64,000 bases of DNA from Streptomyces sp. SirexAA-E (GCF_000177195.2 NC_015953.1:3410001-3474000); one strand, 5' to 3'; shown: positions 56,301 to 64,000, numbered from the stretch's first letter. Notes: generated from the letters alone by a model not told the origin. A program made the numbers and translations.

Positions 56301-56522
56301 CAAGCCCCTTCCCCAACCAGCCATGGACGAGACCGCCACATTAGGGGATGAAGAGGACGCCACTCCACGCGGCACTCCGCCCACCCACGCTACGCCCCCA
56401 ACTCCCGCCCCCGACAACCGCATCCACCCCCCGAACAAGACGAAGACCCCACGGCGATCACGCCGGGGGCCTGCGATGGGGTAGAGTGTGCGGCGATGCA
56501 CTGCCGCTCGACGGCACGCTTC

Positions 56523-56593
56523 GCGGGTGTAGTTTAATGGTAGAACATGAGCTTCCCAAGCTCAGAGCGCGAGTTCGATTCTCGTCACCCGCT
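56523..56593 (+). tRNA. tRNA-Gly (anticodon CCC)
   Basis: 71 nt folding as a cloverleaf: acceptor GCGGGTG / CACCCGC, D-arm TAGTTTAATGGTAGAAC, anticodon stem TGAGC / GCTCA with loop TTCCCAA (anticodon CCC, reads GGG), and T-arm with TTCGATT loop. No CCA is encoded. A hairpin (56600-56630) follows. Its 3' end is the probable integration site of the element to the right. Confidence 0.95.
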
Positions 56594-56599
56594 CTTCTG

Positions 56600-56630
56600 C
56601 GAACCCCTAGGTCAACGGCCTGGGGGTTCG
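56600..56630. terminator. tRNA-Gly terminator
   Basis: CGAACCCCTAGG and CCTGGGGGTTCG pair with one mismatch around GTCAACG, 7 bp after the tRNA. Confidence 0.8.
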
Positions 56631-56815
56631 TCGTTGTCTAGACCTCTCATGACCTGCCGTGCCCTCCACGTGCCCTATCTCCCGGAAATAGCCAGCTCGG
56701 AGCGCACGCGGCGCACCCCCCTGCACCACCTCGGGCGGCACCCGGGTCCGACGGCGAGAGGCAAGGTCCGTGCTCCGGGTCACTTGCCCGCCTCCCGGCG
56801 CGCTGCCGCGCCGAA

Positions 56816-57325
56816 CTATCCGTCGCCACTCCCACCGCCGAGCCTGCCGCTCGCGCGTTGCATGAAGCTCTCGAACGCGGCCTCCGCATCATTAAGGCAC
56901 ATTAATGACGCAAAGTTGCGGGCCGCAGCATTGGATACTGCCTCGTCGTTGCCTCGGCCCCAGGCGTACATGTGGGGTCCGACCGCTTGGACAGCCTGTT
57001 TGGCGGCTTCAAGTACAGGGAGCGACGGGGCATCTCCACCATCCAGAAGCGAGATCCGACGATGCCGCAGCTCAAGATCGCGACACAGGGAATCTGAGCG
57101 ATGCACCATGTCCCGGTACTCATGGAAACTCCCCACGATCCAGAGCGAGGTCGCTACTCGCAGGATCTGCCCTTGGAGTTCTTCCCACACGGTGCAGAAG
57201 TCCTCGTAAGCCTGGTACCGCTCCGAGAGTAGCGCTGAGGTGCTGGCTGTGATCCTCAGTTGCTGGATGTCTCGCGCCTGCACCACAGGCCCATGCACTG
57301 TCGAGTGATCGAGCCTGTTGGCCAT
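56816..57325 (-). CDS. Hypothetical protein with N-terminal VVQA amyloid-signalling-like motif (island gene A)
   Basis: 169 residues. Residues 4-20 (RLDHSTVHGPVVQARDI) resemble the RHIM-like bacterial amyloid signalling motif. The rest is helical, mostly without strong hydrophobic segments (EDFCTVWEELQGQILRVATSLWIVGSFHEYRD). I prefer ATG 57325; an upstream GTG at 57376 would add 17 residues with poor codon use. Codon 141 is TTA (56905-56903), so expression should need the bldA tRNA. Codon use is less GC-biased than in the core, and the gene lies right of the tRNA, both signs of transfer. Function unknown; probably a partner in a motif-based assembly with its neighbours. Confidence 0.6.
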   Translation of the reverse strand: MANRLDHSTVHGPVVQARDIQQLRITASTSALLSERYQAYEDFCTVWEELQGQILRVATSLWIVGSFHEYRDMVHRSDSLCRDLELRHRRISLLDGGDAPSLPVLEAAKQAVQAVGPHMYAWGRGNDEAVSNAAARNFASLMCLNDAEAAFESFMQRASGRLGGGSGDG

Positions 57326-57403
57326 TTCAACCGTCTTGTGCTGAACAGCCGCTTGCTCTCTACGAGATGAGTCCACGCTCGGATGTTAAGGGCGAATACA
57401 GAA

Positions 57404-57859
57404 TCACACCTGAGTACTGCCCCAACCTCCTTCGGGAGGCGTCCCGAAGCTGAGCGAACCCACACTGCCGACCTGGACCACGGGGCCATGCTGCACGCCC
57501 CCACTGATCGTATTGTGCACATCCGCAAACTGTTGACCGCCTCGCCTTGGTGCAAGTTCATCGAGAACTGACTGCAGTTCAGACGCAGCAAGCGGATTGG
57601 CCATCAGGGTACGTCGCAGCCGTGTGCGCCATCCCGCCTCGACGTCCAAGACCATCTGCTCGTCACCGGCCTCCAACGCCGCCGTGAGCTCTCCGCGCGA
57701 GGTCTCCAGCTCGCCTTCAATCGCGACCCCTTCGCCACCGTCACGGCGCGCAAAGAACAAGGCGATCCGATCACGGGCCTGTGCCCACGAGTCAGTCGCC
57801 ATCTGCTGAACGAATGCCGTTGCACCCGCAGCAGCGAGTGCCATCAACTCGGCTTCCAC
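57404..57859 (-). CDS. Bell-like helical protein with C-terminal amyloid-signalling-like motif (island gene B)
   Basis: 151 residues. GTG 57859 follows AAGGGGGA. An N-terminal hydrophobic helix (ELMALAAAGATAFVQQMATDSW) and a helical body (ARDRIALFFARRDG, SRGELTAALEAGDEQMVLD, WRTRLRRTLMANPLAASELQS) precede a C-terminal VHNTISGGVQHGPVVQVGSV (about 122-141). This order (helical, pore-forming-like domain, then motif at the C-terminus) is that of bacterial Bell-type effectors triggered by amyloid templating. Neighbours A, C and D carry the matching motif at their N-termini. Effector role is inferred. Confidence 0.65.
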   Translation of the reverse strand: MEAELMALAAAGATAFVQQMATDSWAQARDRIALFFARRDGGEGVAIEGELETSRGELTAALEAGDEQMVLDVEAGWRTRLRRTLMANPLAASELQSVLDELAPRRGGQQFADVHNTISGGVQHGPVVQVGSVGSLSFGTPPEGGWGSTQV

Positions 57860-58073
57860 GCATCCCCCTTGCTTACAGTCGAGCCAGCCACCGTACCCGT
57901 GGCACTCAACGATTGCAGACCGACGACTACCGTAGGTCGCTCGCTCCCCCCACCACACGACAGGTCCTGATGACCGTGGCACGTCCCCGCAAAGATGCGC
58001 CTCCCGCACCAGACGCACTGCACCCCTGTGCGCGAGAGCCGGCATCCCCCAGGCGACCGCCTCAGACGACGAG

Positions 58074-58460
58074 TCAATGCTCGTAGGTGGACAGCAAACC
58101 GATTCCCGCGAGGCAGGCCGGAACAACGGCTGACCAGACGCCGTCTTCGGTCCTGGCCCACAGAGCTCCTGACAGAATCGCGACGAGGAGGACAACCCAG
58201 CACAGACGCCTGAACCTCTTCCGCGAACGGGCGAGCTGAGCAGCTACAACCTCACGCCGGCGCCTCTGCGCATCCTGGGCCGCCCATTGGTCCTGCGTGC
58301 GCCCCCGGAGGCGTGCCAGGAACGCAGCATGGTCGGCATCGTGCGCCCCGGCAGGTGACGCAACATTCACGTTGAGGTCTCCACGTACAGTGCCCGCCTG
58401 TACGACAGGCCCATCAACGTCCCCACGCAACTCGTTGTGCACATCGGGTTGTTCACTCAT
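58074..58460 (-). CDS. Two-TM protein with N-terminal VVQAG motif (island gene C)
   Basis: 128 residues. After SEQPD comes VHNELRGDVDGPVVQAGTVR (about 7-26), the clearest copy of the motif, then a helical basic segment (RRRREVVAAQLARSRKRFRR) and two membrane helices at the C-terminus (about 85-103 and 108-125, ending LLSTYEH). ATG 58460 has a weak ribosome site. With motif outward at the N-terminus and a small hairpin membrane domain, it could be a membrane effector or anchor recruited by gene B. Function inferred only. Confidence 0.65.
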   Translation of the reverse strand: MSEQPDVHNELRGDVDGPVVQAGTVRGDLNVNVASPAGAHDADHAAFLARLRGRTQDQWAAQDAQRRRREVVAAQLARSRKRFRRLCWVVLLVAILSGALWARTEDGVWSAVVPACLAGIGLLSTYEH

Positions 58461-58653
58461 CCACTGAAGATACGCGAGCGCCTCAAAAGATCACCATTGG
58501 ACTGCGCCTGCCTTTGTCTGATCAGACCCACCGGACGACTCTGTGATTCGCCGGGCCGACTCACCTCACCGCACAGCGCACGCCCTACAGGCATCCCCAA
58601 CACGCACCCACCACCGCGGGGAGACCTTCCCAAGCCGAGACACGACGACTGAC

Positions 58654-59331
58654 TCATGAGTCAACGAGTACGTACGGCTTGCTGCCTGCGTCCCGGGCGA
58701 AAAGCCAAGCGAACACGAGGAGCGGGGCGTAAACCACCGCAAGGAAGATGCTGCCCACGGCCACCATCACATGATCCGATCGACTGTATTGGTGCTGCGA
58801 CCAGCTCAGCACCCAGAGGCCGAGAGCAGCAAGGAGTCCGACCAAGAACAACGCCGGCCACATGTGGCCGCTCTGCATCGAGAGCGCCAAGGACAGCACC
58901 ACCGTCGACGGACCACGCCACTCCATCGTCTGTCCAAGATCCCACCCCAGGTGCTTCGGCCTTGGCAGTGCCAGCAATCCCACCATCAGCAAGATCTGCG
59001 CCACACCTCCGACCAGCCCGGCGTGCTCGGCGATCCAGCTCACAGGGGATTCTGTCCAACTTGACGGAATCGCCAGTGCATCGCAGACGACGGCCATCCC
59101 CTCCAGCGGTGTCCCCCAGCGACGGGCTCCGACGATGGTCGTGAGCGCCGCGAGAGAGGCCAGCGTCCGATAGAGCGTCGCCACGACATTCAGCGAACGG
59201 ACCTCCTTGATCACGTTGTTTACCGTGCTCGACGGATTCGACATGAACACATCTCTGACCGAGTGCGCCTGCACGGCGGACCCCTCGACGTGGCCATTCA
59301 GATCATTGACAACGGATCGATACTCGCCCAT
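58654..59331 (-). CDS. Multi-TM protein with degenerate N-terminal motif (island gene D)
   Basis: 225 residues. VVNDLNGHVEGSAVQAHSV (about 7-25) aligns with the motif of gene C but changes PVV to SAV and AG to AH. It is followed by four to five membrane helices (NVVATLYRTLASLAALTTIV; GLVGGVAQILLMVGLLAL; STVVLSLALSMQ; WPALFLVGLLAALGLWVL; VAVGSIFLAVVYAPLLVFAW). ATG 59331. No known transporter or enzyme family recognised. It points the same way as genes A-C and is divergent from gene E across 449 bp. Confidence 0.6.
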   Translation of the reverse strand: MGEYRSVVNDLNGHVEGSAVQAHSVRDVFMSNPSSTVNNVIKEVRSLNVVATLYRTLASLAALTTIVGARRWGTPLEGMAVVCDALAIPSSWTESPVSWIAEHAGLVGGVAQILLMVGLLALPRPKHLGWDLGQTMEWRGPSTVVLSLALSMQSGHMWPALFLVGLLAALGLWVLSWSQHQYSRSDHVMVAVGSIFLAVVYAPLLVFAWLFARDAGSKPYVLVDS

Positions 59332-59780
59332 GCGCTGGAACCTACGGCAGCGGTGAGAGCACCGCTACCAGGCGTCACAAGCCTGACCGCATCGGCGAGC
59401 ACACCGGGCCTTGGCCGCGAACGACGGTGTACCGCCCGTAGTGCTCAACTTCAGGAGGCCGCCCGCCCCCGTGCCCCGACCGTGCCCTCAGGGCGGTGAA
59501 CAGCGGTCAGAACAGGTCTTCGGAGGCAGGCTCAACAAAGGCCGCACAGGAGGGTCGCCGACACCCGCTCCGCGGTGACTTGAGTCACGCCGCCCGCCCG
59601 TATGTGCTGACTGAACGTGCCAGCACGTCCACGGCCCGCCTTTCAAGATGATGAGGATTCGTAGCGTGTCGGCCGACGCTGGGGTGCTTCTGAGCCAGAC
59701 GCGGTCATTCACCAGCGAAGCTGATGCCACGTGGCACAGGGTGGGGCCCTCACAAAAAGCGTCCGCGGGGGAGGTGGCAG
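59332..59780. other. Divergent intergenic region of the island
   Basis: 449 bp between gene D (minus) and gene E (plus). ORFs here have unconvincing codon use and I call none. It contains an inverted repeat GTGCTG...CAGCAC near 59609-59632 and GGGGGAGG, the ribosome site of gene E (59768-59775). Promoters of both arms of the island are expected here. Confidence 0.5.
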
Positions 59781-61670
59781 ATGCCGCTGCTGTCATGGAG
59801 GACGGTGGCACCCACCGGAAGCCCGCACTGCACAGGTCCGCAGGAGCCGGCCGCTGTCCCCGGGGTCCCAGTGGACGGCGGGACCGGGAAGCCAATCGCC
59901 TACGTACCGGGGCAGGGTCCCGCCCGGACCACGTACGCGCGGCGAGATCCGGTGCCGAGCGCGAACTCCGTGATCCGAGGAATCGCTGGCTCCGTGCATG
60001 AGCGGGTCAACCGGATCGGACAAGCACGGGACTGGCTCGGGCGATGGCAAGACAAGATGCAGGGGCGGCCCCAACGGCCTATTCGGGAGCTGGACGAATG
60101 CTCCGGCGAACCCCTCGCGCAGTGGGCCCTGACGAACGTGCTGTACGCGCGCAAGCGGCCAGCACCGTCCTTCGGATTCGGGCTGGCGCCAGTGCTCACA
60201 CACAGCGTTGCAGCACGACGGCAGCGTCGGCTCCGAGGCGCACTATTGTTGGCAACGCTGGTCTACCTGGGGGGCACCCATCCACGAGGACTGGCAGCGA
60301 TTGTCGCCACCGTGTTGCTGTGGCAGTTCTTCATCGGGCGGTCGGGCCAGGCGATTATGCGCTGGGGCTTCAACGCACTCGTGCCGGCTGTCCTTCTCGT
60401 TGCGGCGCTGTTCGCCCTCTGGACTTTCGCCAAACCACATCTCCCGCTGCTGCGCGAGGCCGCCCTGGAAGGGTTACTGGTCGCCCCGCGTCTGCTGATC
60501 GCCGTCACTGCGCTTCACCTTCTTGACCGCTGGGCGTGTCACGCCTATGTGCAGTCGCTGCGCCTTGGCCGCGGACGCATCGCCACGCGGCCCTTCCTCG
60601 CACCGTTCGCCGCCAAGAGAATCACGGCGTGCGAGGTCACTGAGCGGTGGCAAAGCATCGCGTACCGCAGGGAAAGCAGGGTGGATCGCTTCGTCGGAGC
60701 CGGCCTCGACTCGTGGCCGAAAGGAGCTACCCGTATCCAGCTCACGTCAGCCCGCACCAGTGAGGACGAAGAAGACGGCCCGCCCCTGGCTACAGCCGAC
60801 TTGTCCGACCTTGACGCGAGTCAGAAATTCGAGGCGGACGAGCTCCTCGACAAGGTGCGCGACGAACTGGAGGAGCTTCGAGGAGCTCTCGTCGAAACCC
60901 ATGCCCTGCCCAATTGTGATGTGGCCGAGTTCCTCGGCATCCCCGAGGGCCGATGGAAGAGCTTGGGCCAGAACGGTGGAGGCGGCGGTGATAAGTCGGA
61001 GTGGCCGGAGGCCACTGAGATGTGCACCGAAGCTCGGGATGCGCCCACCGGTCACTTCTCCCGGAGATACCTCGCCGCGCAAGTCGTCGCCTGGGACGGC
61101 CAAATCGTCGTCACCGTCTTCGCGCACGCAGCCCTGGAAGGCAACACACTGCACTTCGTCACCCGCCCGCACGTCCTGGCACCGCTGCTTTCCTCAGCAG
61201 ACGTAACGCCCGCCAAGGGCTGGGATCTCGCCAGGAAACTGGCAGAAACACCGCTTCATGCATGCGGAGATACCGTGGCGCTCGCGTCCCGGGTGTACAC
61301 GACTATCGGACGCGGACTCGGGCTGCTGACGGCTGTGACTATGGCCGCCGCCGCTGTCCGCGAGAAAGACGACGGCCGGCCGGTGAGCCTGAGAGAGCAC
61401 TGCGGTCGGGAGACAACTGAGGACATGCACCAGACCGAGGACGTGCAGCGCTACGTGTCGATCCTGCAATCGCGGATGTTCAGCACGGTGAGCGCTTTTC
61501 TTGCCGACCACGGCCTGGCGACCGGCGAGTTCAAACGTCAGGCCATCGCCATCACACAGAACTTCATCAGCGGCGACAACAACCAGGTCAACACCGGCAA
61601 TATGGGCGGCGGCATGCAACAAGGCCCTATGCCTGGCGGTCCGGCAAACAGAACCGAGAAGGCAGGTTGA
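59781..61670 (+). CDS. Large membrane protein with C-terminal NQVNTG motif (island gene E)
   Basis: 629 residues, family not recognised. ATG 59781 follows GGGGGAGG. Layout: a disordered N-terminus (1-90); four hydrophobic segments (about 150-255, GALLLATLVYLGG, LAAIVATVLLWQFFIG, ALVPAVLLVAALFALW, APRLLIAVTALHLLDRW); a cytoplasmic helical and mixed domain (260-590) with a Gly-rich loop NGGGGGDKSEWPEATEM; and at about 596-614 GDNNQVNTGNMGGGMQQG. The same motif is at the N-terminus of gene F just downstream. Codon 232 is TTA (60474-60476), implying bldA dependence. The stop overlaps the leader of gene F, so the pair is one operon. Confidence 0.6.
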   Translation: MPLLSWRTVAPTGSPHCTGPQEPAAVPGVPVDGGTGKPIAYVPGQGPARTTYARRDPVPSANSVIRGIAGSVHERVNRIGQARDWLGRWQDKMQGRPQRPIRELDECSGEPLAQWALTNVLYARKRPAPSFGFGLAPVLTHSVAARRQRRLRGALLLATLVYLGGTHPRGLAAIVATVLLWQFFIGRSGQAIMRWGFNALVPAVLLVAALFALWTFAKPHLPLLREAALEGLLVAPRLLIAVTALHLLDRWACHAYVQSLRLGRGRIATRPFLAPFAAKRITACEVTERWQSIAYRRESRVDRFVGAGLDSWPKGATRIQLTSARTSEDEEDGPPLATADLSDLDASQKFEADELLDKVRDELEELRGALVETHALPNCDVAEFLGIPEGRWKSLGQNGGGGGDKSEWPEATEMCTEARDAPTGHFSRRYLAAQVVAWDGQIVVTVFAHAALEGNTLHFVTRPHVLAPLLSSADVTPAKGWDLARKLAETPLHACGDTVALASRVYTTIGRGLGLLTAVTMAAAAVREKDDGRPVSLREHCGRETTEDMHQTEDVQRYVSILQSRMFSTVSAFLADHGLATGEFKRQAIAITQNFISGDNNQVNTGNMGGGMQQGPMPGGPANRTEKAG

Positions 61671-61745
61671 TCATGAGATTCGGTCGAGCAAACGCTGGTG
61701 GTGGCACCAACGTCACCGGCAGCGGCAACCAGGTCAACACCGGCA
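61580..61745. repeat. 20-bp direct repeat encoding the shared NQVNTG motif
   Basis: CAACCAGGTCAACACCGGCA occurs at 61580-61599 (end of gene E) and 61726-61745 (start of gene F), 146 bp apart. Both copies are in frame for NQVNTG, so the motif was probably spread by local duplication or is kept identical by function. Confidence 0.85.
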
Positions 61746-62053
61746 GAGTCGGTGGTGACATGCGCCAAGTCCACGTCTCGGGGACCGCAGCAGACGACCC
61801 CAGGCTGCTGGCTGCACAGACCAGACTTGCCGAGCTGGTAGCTGCCCTCGACACATACGCAGACGAAGTGCACAGCATCGACAGTTGCCGCCAAGCCGTG
61901 GCCAGAATTGACGAGGAGCTACGGGAGCCGACGCCGGACGGGCGTCGCCTCACCGAGACCCTGGAGATGCTGAGCCTCGCGCTCGGGTCCGCCACGTCCC
62001 TGACCGCGCTCGCTGGTTCACTTCGAAGTGCGATCGAGGCACTTCTCGGCTGA
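61673..62053 (+). CDS. Small protein with N-terminal NQVNTG motif (island gene F)
   Basis: 126 residues. After a short Gly-rich start come TGSGNQVNTGRVGGDMRQ (about 16-33), a disordered linker, and a helical C-terminus (LLAAQTRLAELVAALDTYADEVHS...LTETLEMLSLALGSATSLTALAGSLRSAIEALLG) recalling small streptomycete proteins annotated as DUF5955. ATG 61673 follows AAGGCAGG and lies 3 bp after the stop of gene E. The motif is 10 of 14 identical to that at the C-terminus of gene E, so F is its likely interaction partner. Confidence 0.62.
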   Translation: MRFGRANAGGGTNVTGSGNQVNTGRVGGDMRQVHVSGTAADDPRLLAAQTRLAELVAALDTYADEVHSIDSCRQAVARIDEELREPTPDGRRLTETLEMLSLALGSATSLTALAGSLRSAIEALLG

Positions 62054-62073
62054 AGACCAAGCGTCACCCCGCT

Positions 62074-62105
62074 ACGTGGGCAGGGCCAGCAGGCCCTGCC
62101 CACGT
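62074..62105. terminator. Bidirectional terminator between gene F and the integrase
   Basis: Perfect 14-bp stem ACGTGGGCAGGGCC / GGCCCTGCCCACGT with an AGCA loop, between converging genes. Confidence 0.9.
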
Positions 62106-62109
62106 CCAA

Positions 62110-63267
62110 CTAATTCTTTCGTGGAACCGAGCGGCAGCGCGCTTCCGTCATTTTCCGACGGCCCTCCTTCACCAAGGCGTCGATGCCCGACGCGACCTCC
62201 CGCTGCCGCTCACCATCGGAGTGCTGCTAAATCAGCGCAGCCTTCTCCGAGGACTGGCCGGCGCGGACCATAGTGTCCTTGAGCGTGGCGCCCGACTGGG
62301 TGGACAGGGTGTGGCCGGTGTGCCGGAGGTCGTAGAAGCGGAAACCTTCCGGCAGGCCGACCTTGGTCCGAGCCCTGCGCCACTTGCGGCCGAAGGTGGA
62401 CCGTCGGAAGGGGGCGCCCCTCTCACCGACGAACAGGAGCCCGTCGGGTTCCTTCTCGGCGTACCAGTCGAGGTGACGCTTCACCTCGATGTACAGGAAG
62501 GCGGGCAGGAAAACAGTTCGCCTTCCCGCGGCCGACTTGGTGTCGCCCTCAACGCGACGCCCGGTGGTCAGCTCGGGTGCAGCGTCCCGAACCTTGACCG
62601 AGAGGGGGTCGAGCGTGACGTCGGGCCGCCGCAGCGCCGCCTGCTCCTCCGGCCGCATAGGCCCGTACGCGCCGAAGTAGACCATCAGCCGCCACCTCGG
62701 CCCCACGACGTCGGCAAGCGCGTCAACCTGTTCGACGGTGGCCGTCGGGCGCTCCTTGGCCTTCTCGCTGCCCGCGCCCCTGATCCGGCAGGGGTTGCGG
62801 CGGATCAGCTCGTCGTCGGCCGCCGTCTCCATGATGGCCTTGAGAAGGCGGTAGGACTTGGCGACGGTCGTCGCACCGGTAGCCTCCAGCCGCTCGACCC
62901 GCCAGGTGCGCACGCCCGGCGGCGTGATGCCATCCAGATTCACCGAGGCGAATGCGGGCAGCAGGTGCAGACGCAGGAGCCTTCGGTACAGCTCCTCCGT
63001 GGTGGCGGAGAGCCCGCGTTCCTCGACCCACTTCATGGCGTACGTCTCGAAGTTGATCGAGCCGGCGTCGGGATCAACCCAGTGCTTGCGCTCGATGTCG
63101 GCCTGGGTGAGCGTGAGCCAGGTCTGGGCCTCGGTACGCGTCTCGAAGGTCTCCGGAGCGGTGCGACGGCTGCCGTCCGGAGCCCAGTAGCGCGTCTGCC
63201 ACCGCCCCGACGGGAGCTGACGAACGGTGCCGAACTCGCGCCGCCGCTGCGGCTTACGGACGGCCAT
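62110..63267 (-). pseudogene. int: Tyrosine recombinase (integrase) interrupted by an amber codon at the catalytic tyrosine
   Basis: Site-specific integrase of an integrative element. The open frame from ATG 63267 gives 346 residues: N-terminal arm-binding and SAM-like core-binding domains, catalytic Arg I in YGPMRPEEQAALRR, Lys/Glu region, box II FYDLRHTGHTL, and AGQSSEKAALI. It then stops at TAG (62229-62227), where related integrases have AALIYQH with the nucleophilic Tyr. Reading on after TAG gives QHSDGERQREVASGIDALV and a natural stop at 62112-62110, so a single codon change (TAC/TAT to TAG) has removed only the nucleophile position. Unless the stop is read through, it is inactive. Start is coupled to the excisionase stop. 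Confidence 0.88.
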
Positions 63268-63485
63268 CAGGCTGCCTTCCCGAAGCGGGAACGCGCGTCA
63301 CCGAGAGTCGGAACGGTGCGCTCCTCGATGTACGCGGCGATGGCGCTCTCGGGGATTCGTACGGGCTTGCCGAGCTTGACGTAGCGGATGCGGCGCTCCT
63401 GGATGAGTCGCCGGATGAAGCGCACGCCGGTGCCGAGGCGTTCGGCAGCCTGTTCCACGGTGAGGAGGGTGTCGGTAGTGGTCAC
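63267..63485 (-). CDS. xis: Excisionase / MerR-like HTH DNA-binding protein
   Basis: 72 residues: TLLTVEQAAERLGTGVRFIRRLIQERRIRYVKLGKPVRIPESAIAAYIEE, a typical HTH_17 winged-helix excisionase. It directs integrase towards excision and is always next to int in actinomycete integrative elements. GTG 63485 lies right after GGGGGAG (short spacing); longer in-frame starts up to 63542 are possible. Its stop overlaps the integrase ATG by 1 bp. Confidence 0.85.
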   Translation of the reverse strand: MTTTDTLLTVEQAAERLGTGVRFIRRLIQERRIRYVKLGKPVRIPESAIAAYIEERTVPTLGDARSRFGKAA

Positions 63486-63673
63486 CTCCCCCTGCGGTCG
63501 CGGGTGCGTAACGGGGGCGTGCGGTATCGCCGAAGGGCGCAAGTGAGTGCTCCGGTTCTGGCCGGCGGATGGGGCGGCAACCCCGGGCCTGGCCTCAGGT
63601 CGTTCAGGGATGGGATGGGCAGGACGGCCACAGCGGGGGTTTGCGTTCCCGCTGCGCCAGGTGATGTGGGCCG

Positions 63674-64000
63674 CTATGAGTCCGAGGCGGGCCCATACTC
63701 TTCGTTGCTCTTCATCAGTTCGGTAGCGATGGCGTTGGAGACCATCACGTCAGCCTCTTCGCGGATGTCCGGGTGGTCTGCGAGATAGGCGTCGAGCTGG
63801 TCGCGAGCCTTCCGCGCCTCGTGGTTGGCACGGTTGGAGGCTCTGTAGGCGGCGACGACGTTGTCGATCAGCTCCATGGCACGGCCCATGGTGGCCAGGC
63901 TGGGCGGCCCGACGAAGTTGCTGAGCGGGATGCCGAAGATCTCGGCGAAGCCGATGGCCTCATCGAGGTTGATCCGGCGCTTGCGGTTCTCGATGCGCCA
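63674..64000 (-). CDS. XRE-type regulator, C-terminal part (runs off the window)
   Basis: The last 108 residues of an HTH regulator. The window edge begins in WRIENRKRRINLDEAIGFAEIFGIPLSNFVGPP, the end of a Cro/C1-type domain, followed by a coiled helical tail (GRAMELIDNVVAAYRASNRANHEARKARDQLDAYL) ending NEEYGPASDS. Such regulators commonly lie beyond xis in actinomycete integrative elements and control replication or excision. The N-terminus is outside the window. Confidence 0.75.
   Translation of the reverse strand, partial: WRIENRKRRINLDEAIGFAEIFGIPLSNFVGPPSLATMGRAMELIDNVVAAYRASNRANHEARKARDQLDAYLADHPDIREEADVMVSNAIATELMKSNEEYGPASDS

Noticed and set aside
59488-59895. 135-codon minus-strand ORF in the island intergenic region
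   Set aside because: It overlaps the start of island gene E, has irregular codon use and no ribosome site.
62060-62075. Possible second att site (GCGTCACCCCGCT resembling the tRNA-Gly 3' end CGTCACCCGCT)
   Set aside because: Match is short and interrupted by an extra C, and lacks the T-arm sequence that a tRNA att core would share.
63504-63788. 94-codon plus-strand ORF near the right edge
   Set aside because: Overlaps the XRE regulator and excisionase on the other strand, with no ribosome site and no recognisable features.

Overview
The window is about 70% G+C with strong third-position G/C bias, GTG and TTG starts, AAGGAG-type ribosome binding sites, TTA-poor genes, HspR and DasR-type operators and a GTTTCACGTGAAAC site. 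This indicates a Streptomyces chromosome. Most of it (positions 1 to about 56600) is conserved core. The right end (about 56600-64000) is an accessory island beside a tRNA-Gly gene.

Layout. 1-4312: aspartate kinase N-terminus, DUF5063, recR, ybaB, an orphan SLATT-type membrane protein and a conserved hypothetical. 4413-12219: GntR regulator with class III aminotransferase, a membrane Ser/Thr kinase, a PucR-like regulator, a second beta-clamp (dnaN) paralogue and a hypothetical. 12320-16975: two paralogous GH19 chitinases, each behind the same DasR/chitinase-repeat promoter (the second apparently starts at CTG), then a second Ser/Thr kinase. 17051-22782: purA, a diacylglycerol-kinase-like protein, a cytochrome P450 and a NarL-type two-component system. 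22894-26498: tryptophan-to-anthranilate (kynurenine) genes and DUF3151. 26502-39535: transporters, MalY-type lyase, fba, pyrE with a parS site in its terminator palindrome, an aldose-epimerase-like protein, an SRPBCC protein, spermidine-synthase-like protein, DUF2617, an aminotransferase, YbjN and MFS. 39889-50325: the HspR regulon (clpB and dnaK-grpE-dnaJ-hspR with HAIR operators). 50643-56300: sugar transferase, an EtfD-type Fe-S membrane oxidoreductase, YIP1 protein, a phosphoribosyltransferase, dcd and a zinc ribbon.

Inside the HspR regulon, between clpB and hspR, lies an unusual set (43135-46046). It holds a small secreted-looking protein made almost wholly of seven DITWG repeats, a tiny coupled ORF, and two paralogous LuxR-type regulators with palindromes upstream. 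It looks like a peptide-plus-regulator module that I cannot match to a described system.

The island right of the tRNA-Gly carries six small genes whose only shared feature is a short N- or C-terminal motif. Four have VxN-x-GxVxGpVVQaGxV, which resembles RHIM-like bacterial amyloid signalling sequences. Two overlap-adjacent genes share NQVNTGxxGGxMxQ. In each class one protein carries the motif at its C-terminus and the other or others at the N-terminus, several are membrane proteins, and no NLR/STAND ATPase is present. Two of the genes contain TTA codons (bldA control). Beyond them are an integrase whose catalytic tyrosine codon is replaced by an amber stop, an excisionase and a truncated-by-window XRE regulator. 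This suggests a mobile element that has lost mobility while keeping its cargo.
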